Shown piece by piece: positions 1 through 9,522 of a stretch of DNA of 64,000 bases. The notes under the pieces are model-generated. The model did no database searches. It saw nothing but the letters and a program-made list of their open reading frames with translations, and had not been told where the DNA came from. The stretch spans positions 2,418,001 through 2,482,000 of the forward strand of contig NZ_WMDZ01000001.1 of assembly GCF_021735935.1 (NCBI RefSeq), read 5' to 3'. The position numbers were made by a program, and so were the translations under genes. Source of the DNA: Sulfitobacter sp. M39. Its GTDB lineage: Bacteria; Pseudomonadota; Alphaproteobacteria; Rhodobacterales; Rhodobacteraceae. Each line of letters opens with the position of its first letter. Within the stretch, counting starts at the first letter, position 1.

Positions 1-416
1 TTGATCTTTGGCTGCACACCGCTGTCCATGCCGCCCCGTTGGCCCCGACCGATCACATCGACGCCAAAGACATGGCCAAATCGGTCGCCTGTAACGTCAC
101 CGCCACCTCGACCCTGATCACCTATGTGGCACCGCTGCTGGGGCAATCGGGTCAGGCTGTGTTCTTTGACGATCCGGTTGTGGCGACCAAGTTCTTTGGC
201 AGCTACGGGGCCACCAAGGCCGCGCAGATCGCGCTGGCCAAAAGCTGGCAATCCGAAGCGGTGGCAATCGGCCCGCGCATCCACATCATGACGCCCGCCC
301 CCATGCCAACCGCGACACGCGCGCGTTTCCACCCCGGTGAAGATCGCGAGGCGCTGAACACGCCACAGTCGCAAGCCGCTGAAATTCTGGCGCAACTGGC
401 TGTTCCCCAGCCTTAA
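1..416 (+). CDS. SDR-family oxidoreductase, C-terminal part (5' end outside window)
   Basis: An open frame runs in from the left edge (codons from base 3) and stops at 414-416. The visible part carries the SDR catalytic motif Y-G-A-T-K (YxxxK) followed by a helix rich in Ala and Lys, then a short C-terminal end. The Rossmann nucleotide-binding part is beyond the window, so the cofactor and substrate cannot be read. It lies on the same strand as surE, 72 bases upstream, and could be co-transcribed with it. An internal start would remove the core fold, so this is treated as a truncated view of a longer gene. The family is clear and the function is not. Confidence 0.75.
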   Translation, partial: DLWLHTAVHAAPLAPTDHIDAKDMAKSVACNVTATSTLITYVAPLLGQSGQAVFFDDPVVATKFFGSYGATKAAQIALAKSWQSEAVAIGPRIHIMTPAPMPTATRARFHPGEDREALNTPQSQAAEILAQLAVPQP

Positions 417-488
417 AACATGATGCGGTGAAGGCTCCTGCCTTGCCGCGCCGCGCCCCGTCGCCTATCAAGGCGCAAAGGGGAATTT

Positions 489-1274
489 ATGCGCATTCTG
501 ATCACCAACGACGACGGTATTCACGCTCCGGGTCTGAAGACCCTGCAGGGCATTGCCACTGACCTGGCCGGACCCGATGGCGAGGTCTGGACCGTGGCGC
601 CCGCCTATGAACAATCCGGCGTCGGGCATTGCATCAGCTACACCAAGCCGATGATGGTCGAAAAGGTCAGCGACCGGCGCTTTTCAGTCGAGGGCAGCCC
701 GGCCGATTGTGTGATGGCAGCACTGCATGACTGTATGCTGGATGCCCGCCCTGATCTGGTGCTGTCCGGCGTGAACCGCGGCAACAACGCGGCTGAAAAC
801 ACGCTCTATTCCGGCACGATCGGTGGCGCGATGGAGGCGGCGTTGCAAGGTATCCCCGCCGTAGCGCTGTCGCAATACTACGGCCCCGCCAACCGCGATC
901 TGGATGATCCGTTCGAGGCCGCTGCCAGCCACGGGGCCGAAGTGACCCGCCGTATTCTGGATGCGACACCGGCGCATGGGGATGGCTACCGTCTGTTTTA
1001 TAACGTGAATTTCCCGCCCGTCGCAGCGGCAGAGGTTCAGGGCATCCGTTTGGCCCCCCAAGGGATGCGCCGCGATACCAGCTTTTCCACGATCCCGCAG
1101 CTGTCGCCTTCGGGGCGGCGGTTCTTGTGGATCAAGGGCGCGGACCAGCAGATCCCGACGGACGACGGCACCGACGCTGCGCTGAACCTTGACGGCTATA
1201 TCTCGGTCACGCCCATGCGCGCCGACCTCACCGCTCATGATACATTTGACGCGCTAAAAGCCATCAATACATGA
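489..1274 (+). CDS. surE: 5'/3'-nucleotidase SurE
   Basis: This is a 261-residue stationary-phase survival protein, a metal-dependent nucleoside monophosphatase of the cytosol. The N-terminus [10 protein letters not shown] carries the metal-binding pair D8-D9. S43 (in EQSG) and N96 (in SGVNRG) match the other metal ligands of the family, and the length is typical. The ATG at 489 follows AAGGGGAA at a good distance. The stop codon overlaps the pcm start as ATGA, so the two are translationally coupled. surE-pcm-nlpD is a widely conserved order in Proteobacteria, which supports all three calls. Confidence 0.97.
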   Translation: MRILITNDDGIHAPGLKTLQGIATDLAGPDGEVWTVAPAYEQSGVGHCISYTKPMMVEKVSDRRFSVEGSPADCVMAALHDCMLDARPDLVLSGVNRGNNAAENTLYSGTIGGAMEAALQGIPAVALSQYYGPANRDLDDPFEAAASHGAEVTRRILDATPAHGDGYRLFYNVNFPPVAAAEVQGIRLAPQGMRRDTSFSTIPQLSPSGRRFLWIKGADQQIPTDDGTDAALNLDGYISVTPMRADLTAHDTFDALKAINT

Positions 1275-1930
1275 ACGACGAAGAAGACATCACAGACGCG
1301 ACACGCAAGATGCAATTTCTTTACGCACTCCGTTCCAAGGGCGTCACCGATGCCCGTGTCCTGAACGCGATGGAGCAGATCGACCGTGGTCCCTTCATCC
1401 GCGGCCTTTTCGCGTCCCGCGCCTACGAGGACATGCCCCTGCCGATCGCCTGCGGTCAGACCATCAGCCAGCCTTCGGTTGTGGCGCTGATGACGCAGGC
1501 ACTGGATGTGTCGTCGCGTGACAAGGTGCTCGAGGTGGGGACCGGATCAGGCTATCAGGCCGCGATCCTCAGCAAACTGGCGCGGCGCGTCTATACCATC
1601 GACCGCCACCGCAGGCTGGTGGTAGAGGCCCGCCAGATCTTCGAGGATCTGGCCCTGTCCAACATCACCGCGATCATAGGCGACGGCAGCTTTGGCCTGC
1701 CCGAACAGGCCCCCTTTGACCGGATCATCGTGACAGCCGCCGCCGAAGACCCCCCCGGCCCGCTTTTGGCCCAGCTCAAGGTTGGCGGCATTATGGTCGT
1801 GCCCGTTGGCCAGTCGGACACGGTTCAACACCTCATACGTGTCCGCAAAACCGAGACCGGGCTGGAATATGACGAGCTGCGCAAGGTCCGCTTTGTTCCC
1901 TTGCTTGAAGGGCTGGGAAAAGACGGCTAA
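1271..1930 (+). CDS. pcm: protein-L-isoaspartate O-methyltransferase
   Basis: This 219-residue cytosolic SAM-dependent methyltransferase repairs isoaspartyl residues in aged proteins. The SAM-binding motif I ([13 protein letters not shown], about residues 87-98) is intact, and the upstream segment with [12 protein letters not shown] matches the substrate-binding region of PCMT proteins. It starts inside the surE stop (ATGA) and ends 76 bases before the nlpD-like gene. The start is fixed by the overlap. Confidence 0.96.
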   Translation: MNDEEDITDATRKMQFLYALRSKGVTDARVLNAMEQIDRGPFIRGLFASRAYEDMPLPIACGQTISQPSVVALMTQALDVSSRDKVLEVGTGSGYQAAILSKLARRVYTIDRHRRLVVEARQIFEDLALSNITAIIGDGSFGLPEQAPFDRIIVTAAAEDPPGPLLAQLKVGGIMVVPVGQSDTVQHLIRVRKTETGLEYDELRKVRFVPLLEGLGKDG

Positions 1931-2006
1931 ATGCAGTATAGCAAGGGGAACTCCGCCCGAACGGGGACCCCAAGGCGCTGACGGCACCGAAGACGAGGAC
2001 GAGCAG

Positions 2007-3263
2007 ATGACCCAACCAAACGTGACCCGTACCCTCAGGCTGACGGTACTGGCGGGCAGCTCTGCGCTTTTGCTCGCCGCCTGTGAACAGCCCCTTGATA
2101 TGGATTTGCGCGGCGGCTTTGGCGACGGTTTCACTACCGCCCATGCAGCCACAGGCCCGCTGGATGAACGCCCCGCACCGGACAACCGCGGTGTGATTTC
2201 CTATCCAAACTATCAGGTCGCCGTGGCGCGGCGCGGCGATACGCTGTCTGACGTGGCCACCCGTGTGGGTGCCGATGTGGGCAGCCTGTCGCGCTACAAC
2301 GGCATTGACCCTGCCGTCCCCCTCCGCAAGGGAGAGATCATCGCCCTACCGACCCGCGTGGCTGAACCCTCGCCCGCGACTGGTGCGTCGGGCACCGGTC
2401 CGATCACCACTGCCGCGGTCGATATTCAGACCATCGCAGGCGGCGCGATCAACCGGGCGCCCGCCACCCCCGGCGTGCAGACCACTACCCTGCCCTCGGC
2501 GCAGACCACCACCCGCGAGAACCCCGCGAAACAGACCGGGATCGAGCCTGTGCGCCACAAGGTGGAACGTGGGGAAACCGCCTATACCATCGCGCGTCTC
2601 TATGCCGTGCCGGTTGAAACGCTGGCCGAATGGAACGGGCTTGGCGCTGATTTCTCTGTCCGCGAAGGGCAGTTCCTGCTGATCCCCGTGGCGCAGCAAG
2701 CCGCCCCGAAACGCAGCGCTGCAGTGCCAGCCGCCGCGACGGCCACTGCGCCGACAACGACCAGCTTGCCCGGCACCGGATCGCCAACGCCGACCCCGCC
2801 AAGCGCTGCGAAACCGCTACCGCCCGTGGACGAGAAGCCCGCCGCGCCAAAGCCCGAACCCGCCGCAGCCAAGCCTGTCGCCGATGTGGGCAAGACGACG
2901 CAACCCGCCTCTTCGGGCCGCATGTCTCCCCCCGTACAGGGCAGCATCATCCGCGCCTATTCCAAGGGCAAGAACGAGGGCATCAACATCAAGGGCACAC
3001 CGGGTGCTGCGGTCAAAGCCGCCGATAGCGGCACCGTCGCCGCGATCACCAAAAGCGCCGAGGGCGTGCCGATTGTCGTGATCCGTCACCCTGACAACCT
3101 GCTGACCGTATATGCCAATGTCGCCAATGTGTCGGTCGCCAAAGGGGATAGCGTCTCCAAAGGTGCGAGCATCGCCAAGCTGCGCCCGGGCGACGATTCA
3201 TTCGTACATTTCGAAGTGCGCAAAGGCTTTGATAGCGTCGATCCGACGCCCTACCTGAACTAA
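2007..3263 (+). CDS. nlpD: NlpD-like lipoprotein: two LysM domains and a degenerate M23 (LytM) domain
   Basis: A 418-residue envelope protein. The start is placed at 2007 because it gives a lipoprotein signal ending in LLAAC (Cys26); the open frame extends upstream but would bury that signal. LysM domains lie at about 70-115 and 183-227 and should bind peptidoglycan. A Pro/Ala/Thr-rich linker leads to an M23 fold at about 310-418. The zinc motifs are degraded: the usual HxxxD region reads NEGINI and the usual HLHFE reads FVHFE. E. coli NlpD, which activates amidases rather than cutting peptidoglycan, is also degenerate. A role as an amidase activator in cell separation is inferred from this and from the surE-pcm context. 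Confidence 0.9.
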   Translation: MTQPNVTRTLRLTVLAGSSALLLAACEQPLDMDLRGGFGDGFTTAHAATGPLDERPAPDNRGVISYPNYQVAVARRGDTLSDVATRVGADVGSLSRYNGIDPAVPLRKGEIIALPTRVAEPSPATGASGTGPITTAAVDIQTIAGGAINRAPATPGVQTTTLPSAQTTTRENPAKQTGIEPVRHKVERGETAYTIARLYAVPVETLAEWNGLGADFSVREGQFLLIPVAQQAAPKRSAAVPAAATATAPTTTSLPGTGSPTPTPPSAAKPLPPVDEKPAAPKPEPAAAKPVADVGKTTQPASSGRMSPPVQGSIIRAYSKGKNEGINIKGTPGAAVKAADSGTVAAITKSAEGVPIVVIRHPDNLLTVYANVANVSVAKGDSVSKGASIAKLRPGDDSFVHFEVRKGFDSVDPTPYLN

Positions 3264-3293
3264 GCCAACTGGAAAGCTGAACAGTTTTAACAC

Positions 3294-3322
3294 GCGGCCC
3301 CTTTTCGGGGCCGCTTGCTTTT
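3294..3322 (+). terminator. Rho-independent terminator after nlpD
   Basis: A perfect 8-bp GC stem, GCGGCCCC (3294-3301) with GGGGCCGC (3307-3314), closes a TTTTC loop and is followed by TTGCTTTT. It sits 30 bases past the nlpD stop and just before the convergent DUF815 gene. Confidence 0.85.
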
Positions 3323-3340
3323 GTGCAGGCCGCTTATCGC

Positions 3341-4180
3341 TTACAGCGCGACGCCGCGCCGCCCTGCCAGATCAACGAAGTACTGCCACGCCACGCGGCC
3401 CGACCGCGCCCCACGGGTCGCTTGCCATTCAATCGCCTCGGCGTGCAGGGTCTTGGCGTCAATCTCGACCCCATAGGCATCGCAATAACCGCGGATCATA
3501 TCCAGATACTGCTTCTGGTCGCAGGGGTGGAAGCCCAGCCACAGCCCGAACCGATCCGACAGCGATACTTTCTCTTCCACCGCCTCGGCAGGGTTGATGG
3601 CAGAGCCACGTTCGTTCTCGATCATGTCACGGGGCATCAGATGCCGCCGGTTCGACGTGGCATAAAGAACGACATTCTCTGGCCGCCCCTCGATCCCGCC
3701 ATCCAGCACCGCCTTCAGCGATTTGTAATGCGCGTCGTCATGACCAAAGCTCAGATCATCACAATACAGGATAAACCGTTGCCGCGCACCGCGCAGCAGA
3801 CTCAGCAGACGGCCGACCGATGGCAGGTCTTCGCGTTGCAGTTCCACGATGCGCAGTCGGTCGTGCGTCTCTCGGACATGCGCGTGCACGGCTTTCACAA
3901 GGCTCGACTTGCCCATCCCGCGCGCGCCCCACAACAGGGCGTTGTTGGCGGGAAGACCGGCGGCGAATTGCATCGTGTTGGCCAGCAACGTGTCGCGCGC
4001 GCGATCCACGCCGACCAGCAGCGACAGATCAACCTTGCTGACCGTTTCGACCGGTGCCAGATGGTCCGGCCCTGTCTGCCAGACAAAGGCCCCCGCAACA
4101 TCAAAATCCGGGGTTTTCAGCGGCGGAGGAGACATCCTCTCCAACGCCGCTGCGATACGGTCCATAGGGTCACGGTTCAC
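3341..4180 (-). CDS. AAA-type ATPase, DUF815 family
   Basis: A 279-residue predicted ATPase. The Walker A motif GARGMGKS is at residues 85-92 and a Walker B-like FILYCDD segment follows near 137. The whole sequence matches the DUF815 family as I know it; its biological role is not established. The GTG start at 4180 overlaps the tatC stop (GTGA), and GAGGA lies about 9 bases upstream, so it is the last gene of a tatA-tatB-tatC-ATPase unit. A later ATG at 4165 is possible. The coupling to tat could mean a shared need or simple convenience. Confidence 0.88.
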   Translation of the reverse strand: MNRDPMDRIAAALERMSPPPLKTPDFDVAGAFVWQTGPDHLAPVETVSKVDLSLLVGVDRARDTLLANTMQFAAGLPANNALLWGARGMGKSSLVKAVHAHVRETHDRLRIVELQREDLPSVGRLLSLLRGARQRFILYCDDLSFGHDDAHYKSLKAVLDGGIEGRPENVVLYATSNRRHLMPRDMIENERGSAINPAEAVEEKVSLSDRFGLWLGFHPCDQKQYLDMIRGYCDAYGVEIDAKTLHAEAIEWQATRGARSGRVAWQYFVDLAGRRGVAL

Positions 4181-5061
4181 TTCAGGTCGTCCTCATCCTC
4201 TTCGAACTCTGCAAGGATCGGGTCATCATATTCGTCGTCATAATACCCGTCTGCGCGCAGCTGCTCTTCTCGTTTGCGTTCAACCCGCCCTACAAGAAAG
4301 ATAGAGATTTCGTAAAGCCCATAGACCACAACAAACAGGATCCCTTGGGTGATCACATCGGGCGGCGTGACAAGTGCGGCCAGCACCAGAATACCAACCA
4401 CCGCATATTTGCGCACGTTGCCAAGCCCTTCGGCGCTGACCAGTCCGGCCTTGCCCATCAGGGTCAGCAATACGGGCAGCTGAAAGCACAGGCCAAAGGC
4501 CACGATGAACTTGATCGTCAGGCTCAGATATTCCTGAGCCGACCCCTGGAACGCGATGGCCGCGATCCCGCCTGCGTTATCCGTCCCCTCGCCGACAAGC
4601 GTGCCCGCCTGCTGGAACCCGAGGAAGAAATCGAAAGCCAGTGGCGTCACGACATAAAAGGCAAAGGACGCGCCCAAAAAGAACATCAGCGGGCTCGAGA
4701 TCAGGAAGGGCAGAAACGCGCCCTTCTCGTTCTTGTAAAGGCCCGGCGCCACGAAGCGCCACAGCTGGTAGCTGATATAGGGAAAGCCCAGCACCAGCCC
4801 GCCCAGCAAAGAGATAGAGATGGCAACGAAAAAGCCCTCTTGCAGCTTGATTAGGATCAACCCGCAGTCTTCCTGCCCGCGCTCGGCCATAGCCGAACAC
4901 AAAGGGTTCGTCAGGAAGTTAAAGATCGGATTCCAAACGGTAAAACAGATCACCATGCCGATGATAAAGGCGATCACCGAATGGATCAGCCGCGTGCGTA
5001 GCTCGGCCAGATGCTCGATCAGCGGGGCGGCGCTGTCGTCAATATCGTCTGATGCACTCAT
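4177..5061 (-). CDS. tatC: Sec-independent protein translocase TatC
   Basis: This 294-residue polytopic inner-membrane protein is the twin-arginine signal receptor of the Tat pathway, which exports folded proteins. The early [12 protein letters not shown] segment is the conserved N-terminal TatC signature, and about six hydrophobic spans follow. E. coli TatC is about 258 residues. The extra length here is mostly a strongly acidic cytoplasmic tail (YYDDEYDD... EEDEDD). The start overlaps the tatB stop (ATGA). Confidence 0.97.
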   Translation of the reverse strand: MSASDDIDDSAAPLIEHLAELRTRLIHSVIAFIIGMVICFTVWNPIFNFLTNPLCSAMAERGQEDCGLILIKLQEGFFVAISISLLGGLVLGFPYISYQLWRFVAPGLYKNEKGAFLPFLISSPLMFFLGASFAFYVVTPLAFDFFLGFQQAGTLVGEGTDNAGGIAAIAFQGSAQEYLSLTIKFIVAFGLCFQLPVLLTLMGKAGLVSAEGLGNVRKYAVVGILVLAALVTPPDVITQGILFVVVYGLYEISIFLVGRVERKREEQLRADGYYDDEYDDPILAEFEEDEDDLK

Positions 5062-5696
5062 GTGTCACTCTTTTTGGCCGCTGGCGCTTTGGGCGCGGCT
5101 TTCTTGGCCACAGGTTTCGCTGCGGCAGGTTTCTTGGCGGCAGGTTTCTTCGCAGACGTGGCTTTGGCTGGCGCTTTGGCGGCAGCTGCCTTCTTGGCTG
5201 GCGCTTTCTTGGCAGGAGCTTTCGCCGCCGGCTTCTCGATCTGCGGCGCGGCGGCGGGTGTTGCCAGCTTTGCCTCTGCCTTATCGGCCTGTGCCAGCGC
5301 GTCGGCAGCTTCACGCTGTTTGCGCTCGGCACCGGCACGGGCGGTGGCGGCCTGGATTTTCTTGACATCCTCGGCCCGCTGCGAGGCCAGCTTGCCTGTC
5401 TCGCTTTCGGGGTCGAATTTGGACAGGGATTTGGTCGCTGATTTCACTTCGTCCATCGCCGATCCCAGCGGGTTCGTCGCGGTTTTCAACGTCTTGTTCA
5501 AACTGGACGACATCTCGCGCATGCCCGTGTCATCGGCTGCGTCATTCATCGCATTGCTAAACTCGCGCGCCATCCCCTTGGCCTTGCCCACAAACTGGCC
5601 GACCTTGCGAAACAGCACGGGCAGGTCCTTGGGACCCACCACAATCAGCGCGACAACGCCAACGACCAACAGCTCTGACCACCCCATATCAAACAT
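5058..5696 (-). CDS. tatB: Tat translocase subunit TatB with long basic tail
   Basis: A 212-residue protein. The N-terminal part, [22 protein letters not shown], is the single membrane helix and Gly-Pro hinge of TatB, followed by an amphipathic helix. The C-terminal third is a low-complexity Lys/Ala/Pro tail (many repeats of the type KKPAAKK) that resembles the tails of histone H1-like proteins. TatB partners TatC in binding twin-arginine signals. It overlaps tatC by 4 bases and begins 6 bases after tatA. Confidence 0.95.
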   Translation of the reverse strand: MFDMGWSELLVVGVVALIVVGPKDLPVLFRKVGQFVGKAKGMAREFSNAMNDAADDTGMREMSSSLNKTLKTATNPLGSAMDEVKSATKSLSKFDPESETGKLASQRAEDVKKIQAATARAGAERKQREAADALAQADKAEAKLATPAAAPQIEKPAAKAPAKKAPAKKAAAAKAPAKATSAKKPAAKKPAAAKPVAKKAAPKAPAAKKSDT

Positions 5697-5702
5697 GAGA
5701 GC

Positions 5703-5939
5703 TTACACCCGGTCCTTGTCGGTCTTCGTGTCGGTGACAACAACGGTGTCATCGCTCAACTCGGCGGTGTCCTTATCGCCGTTTTTCACGTCATCTTCGC
5801 CTTCGCTGATACCTTTCTTAAAGCTGGTGATGCCCTTGCCGACCTCGCCCATCAGGCTGGAAATCTTGCCGCGCCCGAACAGGACCAGCACCACAACTGC
5901 AATCAGCAAAAGACCCGGAAGGCCGATATTGTTCAACAT
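5703..5939 (-). CDS. tatA: Tat translocase pore subunit TatA
   Basis: This 78-residue protein is the first gene of the tat unit. It has one N-terminal membrane helix (about residues 6-20), the [16 protein letters not shown] amphipathic helix typical of TatA, and an acidic, Asp/Thr-rich end. A GGAG sequence lies about 8 bases before the ATG. TatA oligomers form the translocation path for folded proteins. The 219 bases between tatA and the divergent regulator gene hold no convincing gene; promoters for both should lie there, but none stands out. Confidence 0.96.
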   Translation of the reverse strand: MLNNIGLPGLLLIAVVVLVLFGRGKISSLMGEVGKGITSFKKGISEGEDDVKNGDKDTAELSDDTVVVTDTKTDKDRV

Positions 5940-6158
5940 AGTCTCAACTCCATAATCCGAATATGTGGCAGAGGGACTGCCCCCGCCGGTAAACTCTGTC
6001 TCTTTTTAGGCCCCCGCTCTGGCAGCTTGAAGGGCCAAAGCGATGACCTCGCCGCGCGGCCCCGCAAAAATTACGCCCTCCGACGACCGCCCCAACACTC
6101 CTGACAGTTTTTTGGCAGTTGCCTTGCACCCTGCCCGCTCGCGTGGCACAGATAAACC

Positions 6159-6812
6159 ATGCGCCGCAGCGATCGATTGTTTTCCCTGCTCTCCCTCTTG
6201 GGCGACCACCAGCTTCACCGGGCCGAGGATATGGCGCAGGCGGCGGGCGTGTCCTTGCGCACGCTCTACCGCGACATCGCGCGGCTGCAGGCGTCGGGCG
6301 TGGCGATCACCGGCACCCGTGGCGCAGGCTACCGGCTGACACCGGCGACGGTGCTGCCGCCGCTATCCCTCTCCCCCGAAGAGATAGAGGCGTTGCAACT
6401 CGCCCTCGCCGTTGTGCTTGAAACAACCGACCCCGACCTACAGGCCGCCGCGACCTCTCTGGCGCAAAAAATCGACGCGGCCTTGCCTGAAACCGCACAG
6501 CCCGCAACGCAGGACTGGCAGCGCATTGAACACCCTTTCGCCAATGCCGCGCGGGGGATGGGGCATCTGCCCGTGCTGCGCGCCGCAATCCGCGCGCGCC
6601 AGAAACTCAGGATCGTCTATAACGCCGACGATGGCTCGCTCGAAACGCTGGTGCTCCACCCCCACGCGCTCAACCATGCCGCGCGCAGCTGGACGCTGTC
6701 AGGTTGGGACGAAAACAAAGGGCAAAACACCACCCTGCGGCTTGACCTGATCGAGGCGACACACCCGCTGCCCGAGCTATTCACCGCGCCGCCCGCCTTC
6801 CAAATGGATTAA
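6159..6812 (+). CDS. HTH/WYL-type transcriptional regulator (YafY-like)
   Basis: A 217-residue regulator. The N-terminal HTH_11-type helix-turn-helix occupies about residues 3-60 (RADSLFSLL-like start, SLRTLYRDIARL recognition region, GTRGAGYRL wing). The rest matches the WYL-type ligand-sensing region, with the RIVYNADDGS and LHPHALNHAARSWTLSG segments. Such proteins are cytosolic DNA binders, often controlling nearby genes. It is divergent from tatA and convergent with the ABC ATPase, and the target is unknown. Confidence 0.85.
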   Translation: MRRSDRLFSLLSLLGDHQLHRAEDMAQAAGVSLRTLYRDIARLQASGVAITGTRGAGYRLTPATVLPPLSLSPEEIEALQLALAVVLETTDPDLQAAATSLAQKIDAALPETAQPATQDWQRIEHPFANAARGMGHLPVLRAAIRARQKLRIVYNADDGSLETLVLHPHALNHAARSWTLSGWDENKGQNTTLRLDLIEATHPLPELFTAPPAFQMD

Positions 6813-6863
6813 ATCCTCGCCGAAGGCATCCCTCGGGGTGCCACAGGGGCAGCCGCCAGCGGT

Positions 6864-7967
6864 CTACCGCGCCTCATGCACCGGAAAGACAAAACAACGG
6901 TCGCGGCGCACGGTCAGCCACATGACGGCCCCGGGCTGCGGCAAGAAGACATTGGGCACGGTGGCGCGCAGGGTGCTGCCGTCATGGTCCATGACAAACT
7001 CCACGAGACTTTCATTCCCCATGAAACGCGCACGCGCAACAACGGCGCGGGCTGCGGTGCCATCGGTCGAGGTTGGCAACGGCCCCTTGCCCGCACGGTC
7101 AAAGTCGATGCGCAAATGCTGGGGGCGGAACACGATATCTACCTGCGTCCCGTCCGGCACGCCGGGGGCCAGAAACCGGCCAAAGACAGTATGCGCAAGC
7201 GCCCCAGACACCTCGGCCCGCAACACATTCGCGTCCGAGAAAAACGCCACCGACGCGCGGTCGACGGGGCGCGTGTAGACGTTATACGGGGCCCCCTGCT
7301 GCACGATCTTGCCATCGCGCATCAAGGCGATCTCGTCTGCCATGCGCATGGCTTCTTCGGGCTCGTGGGTGACCAGCAAGACGGCGGTACCTTCCTCTTT
7401 CAGGATGCCCAAAGTCTCGTCCCGGATGTCATCGCGCAGCCGGTTATCAAGCCCCGAGAAGGGCTCGTCCATCAGCATGATCTTGGGCCGCGGGGCCAAG
7501 GCACGCGCCAGCGCCACGCGCTGTTGTTCGCCCCCTGACAGTTGATGCGGATAGCCGTCGATGAACCGCAACAGGTCCACACGTTCCAGCAGTTCCTCGA
7601 TACGGGCGCGGCGTTCGGCCTTGGTGCCGGTTTTCAGGCCAAAGCCCACGTTGTCGGCCACGCTAAGATGCGGAAAAAGCGCGAAATCCTGAAACATCAA
7701 CCCGATCTCGCGCCGTTCGGGGGGCACGCGGAAAACCGTGTCACAGATCAGCTTGCCATCAACGTGGATCGTGCCGCTGTCCTGCATCTCGACGCCGGCG
7801 ATCATCCGCAGGGTGGTCGACTTGCCACAGCCAGACGGCCCCAGAAGACAGGTCACCTGCCCCGGCATGATCTTCAGGCTGACATCATCCACCACGGCCC
7901 GCCCGCCATAGGCGCGCTGCAGGTTCTTGATTTCCAGTCTCGGGTGCACGTCAGTCACTTCAGTCAT
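6864..7967 (-). CDS. ABC transporter ATP-binding protein, Fe3+/spermidine type
   Basis: A 367-residue ATPase. Walker A is GPSGCGKST at 43-51, followed by the Q-loop, the signature LSGGEQQRVAL, Walker B IMLMDEPF, the His switch (LLVTHE) and a C-terminal TOBE-like region. It belongs to the FbpC/PotA/CysA group of importer ATPases. No permease or binding-protein gene is visible in this window, so it is an orphan here and its substrate cannot be assigned. It lies downstream of a solute symporter gene on the same strand, 43 bases away. Confidence 0.9.
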   Translation of the reverse strand: MTEVTDVHPRLEIKNLQRAYGGRAVVDDVSLKIMPGQVTCLLGPSGCGKSTTLRMIAGVEMQDSGTIHVDGKLICDTVFRVPPERREIGLMFQDFALFPHLSVADNVGFGLKTGTKAERRARIEELLERVDLLRFIDGYPHQLSGGEQQRVALARALAPRPKIMLMDEPFSGLDNRLRDDIRDETLGILKEEGTAVLLVTHEPEEAMRMADEIALMRDGKIVQQGAPYNVYTRPVDRASVAFFSDANVLRAEVSGALAHTVFGRFLAPGVPDGTQVDIVFRPQHLRIDFDRAGKGPLPTSTDGTAARAVVARARFMGNESLVEFVMDHDGSTLRATVPNVFLPQPGAVMWLTVRRDRCFVFPVHEAR

Positions 7968-8010
7968 GGGCGCGGTCTAATCCGATCAATTCGCTCGGGA
8001 TCGACCGCTA

Positions 8011-9369
8011 TCAGCCCCGCCGCGCGCCCGCAAGCACCGCCGCGAAGCCTGCGACCAGAACGACCACACAAATCACCAAAAGCTGTTCGTATTTATGCCC
8101 CTCTGGCAGCACCGCGGCAAAGGCGGGCCACGCGCGGGCAAAATAGGCAAAGGCCCCGATCATCGCCGCGCCGAAGGCCGCCAGATAGGCCCATAGGGCG
8201 ATCTGCCGCTGCATCACCAGCCCGACCACCAGCACCGGCGTCAGGAACATCGACGCGGTACCCGACACGGCCACCGCGTCGAACAGCGTCGCATTGCCCC
8301 AGAGCGTCAGCACCGTGCCTGCGGCCATAAAGCCCAGCATCACGATCCGCCCGCCGTTCAGGCTACGCGGTGCGAGCTTCAGCTCTTCAACCACCAGACG
8401 CGCGGCAGAAGAGAGCGCGGAATCCAGCGTGCTCAGCGCCGAGACCAGCAGCGAAATCATCAGCGCCACAAACACCCACGCAGGGAACATCGTGGCCCAG
8501 GTGCCGATCAGCTCGCCCTCGTAGGCCGCACCGACAAGGCTCGCCTGAATGCCGAAGAACCCGAAGCCGATGATACACAGGGTCGAGATCCAGAAGGCAT
8601 GCAGAAAGGACCGGCGCGTCACCTCCGGGTCGGCGATAAACCCGCGGTCCATCATCACCGGATCATGCGCGGGGTAGGAAAACACTTGCAACAGCGCCAC
8701 GGCCAGCAAGACCCAGCCGTTATAGGCCCCTGCGGTCCCCGGTGCCGTGACAACCGCCCCCAGATCAAAGCCGGGCGACACGACCAGCGCCACAAAGGCG
8801 ACACCGAAAACCACGAGGAACACGACCATCTGCACCACATCGGTGCGCAGCGCAGCACTTAGCCCGCCCCAAGCGGAATAGCCCAGCCCCACAAGCGCGA
8901 CGATCAGGATCGCAGGCGTGCCGCTGCCCGCCAGCACGGCGTTAAAGATCAGCCCCACCACCAGCAGATTGGCGAACACCTCGGACAAGAGCCGCAGCGC
9001 GATGACCAGATTATAGCAGGCGTTGCCCGCTCCGCCAAAGCGCGCACCCAGCCAATCTTGTACCGACATGGCGCCGTTCTGGCGCAGACGGCCGACGATA
9101 AAGCCCCCGGTCAAGAAAGACCCGTAATAGGCCGCATAGGCCAGCGTGCCCGCGATGCCGTAGTAATAGCCCAAGATAGCCGCGTTCATCAGGCTGCGGG
9201 CGAAAATCCATGTGGTGACCTGGCTAAGCACCAGCGTCCAAAGCCCCGGCGCACCGCCTTGGGCCGTCATCCCGCCAAAGAACCCCTCGATCGAAGCGCG
9301 GCGCGGTGCGGCCAGCAGACTTGCGGCGATGATGGCACCGAAGAGGACAAACAGAACAATGGGGGACAT
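8011..9369 (-). CDS. sodium:solute symporter (SSS) family transporter
   Basis: This 452-residue hydrophobic protein has roughly 12-13 predicted membrane spans. The GGMTAQGGAPGLWTLVLSQVTTW region near residue 32 and the mid-protein segment LGYSAWGGLSAALRTDVVQM fit the SSS fold (PutP/PanF-like). It should import a solute using the sodium gradient. The substrate is not readable. The gene starts at ATG 9369 with an AAGG element upstream and precedes the orphan ABC ATPase. Confidence 0.85.
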   Translation of the reverse strand: MSPIVLFVLFGAIIAASLLAAPRRASIEGFFGGMTAQGGAPGLWTLVLSQVTTWIFARSLMNAAILGYYYGIAGTLAYAAYYGSFLTGGFIVGRLRQNGAMSVQDWLGARFGGAGNACYNLVIALRLLSEVFANLLVVGLIFNAVLAGSGTPAILIVALVGLGYSAWGGLSAALRTDVVQMVVFLVVFGVAFVALVVSPGFDLGAVVTAPGTAGAYNGWVLLAVALLQVFSYPAHDPVMMDRGFIADPEVTRRSFLHAFWISTLCIIGFGFFGIQASLVGAAYEGELIGTWATMFPAWVFVALMISLLVSALSTLDSALSSAARLVVEELKLAPRSLNGGRIVMLGFMAAGTVLTLWGNATLFDAVAVSGTASMFLTPVLVVGLVMQRQIALWAYLAAFGAAMIGAFAYFARAWPAFAAVLPEGHKYEQLLVICVVVLVAGFAAVLAGARRG

Positions 9370-9412
9370 CCGGGAATACCTTTGAAAGGGACAGCAACGT
9401 CCATGGGTAGCC

Positions 9413-9448
9413 GAGCAAAAACCGCCGCGCTATCTGTTGCGCGGCGGT
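9413..9448 (-). terminator. Rho-independent terminator after the SDR gene
   Basis: A 10-bp perfect stem, ACCGCCGCGC / GCGCGGCGGT (9421-9430 and 9439-9448), with an 8-base loop is followed on the minus strand by TTTTGCTC. It lies about 75 bases beyond the SDR stop and separates that gene from the symporter. Confidence 0.8.
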
Positions 9449-9522
9449 CTGTCGTAAACGTGATGAAATATGTCAGACGGGCGCGCGTGCCGCGCGGGCA
9501 TCACAGCGCCCGCCCCTCGCAC

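Noticed and set aside
1782-2006. Longer N-terminus for the NlpD-like gene
   Set aside because: The added 75 residues read inside pcm and would bury the lipoprotein signal; the ATG at 2007 is followed by a perfect LAAC lipobox.
6006-6218. A 70-codon minus-strand frame in the tatA-regulator gap
   Set aside because: It runs under the start of the regulator gene and has no ribosome binding site or motif.
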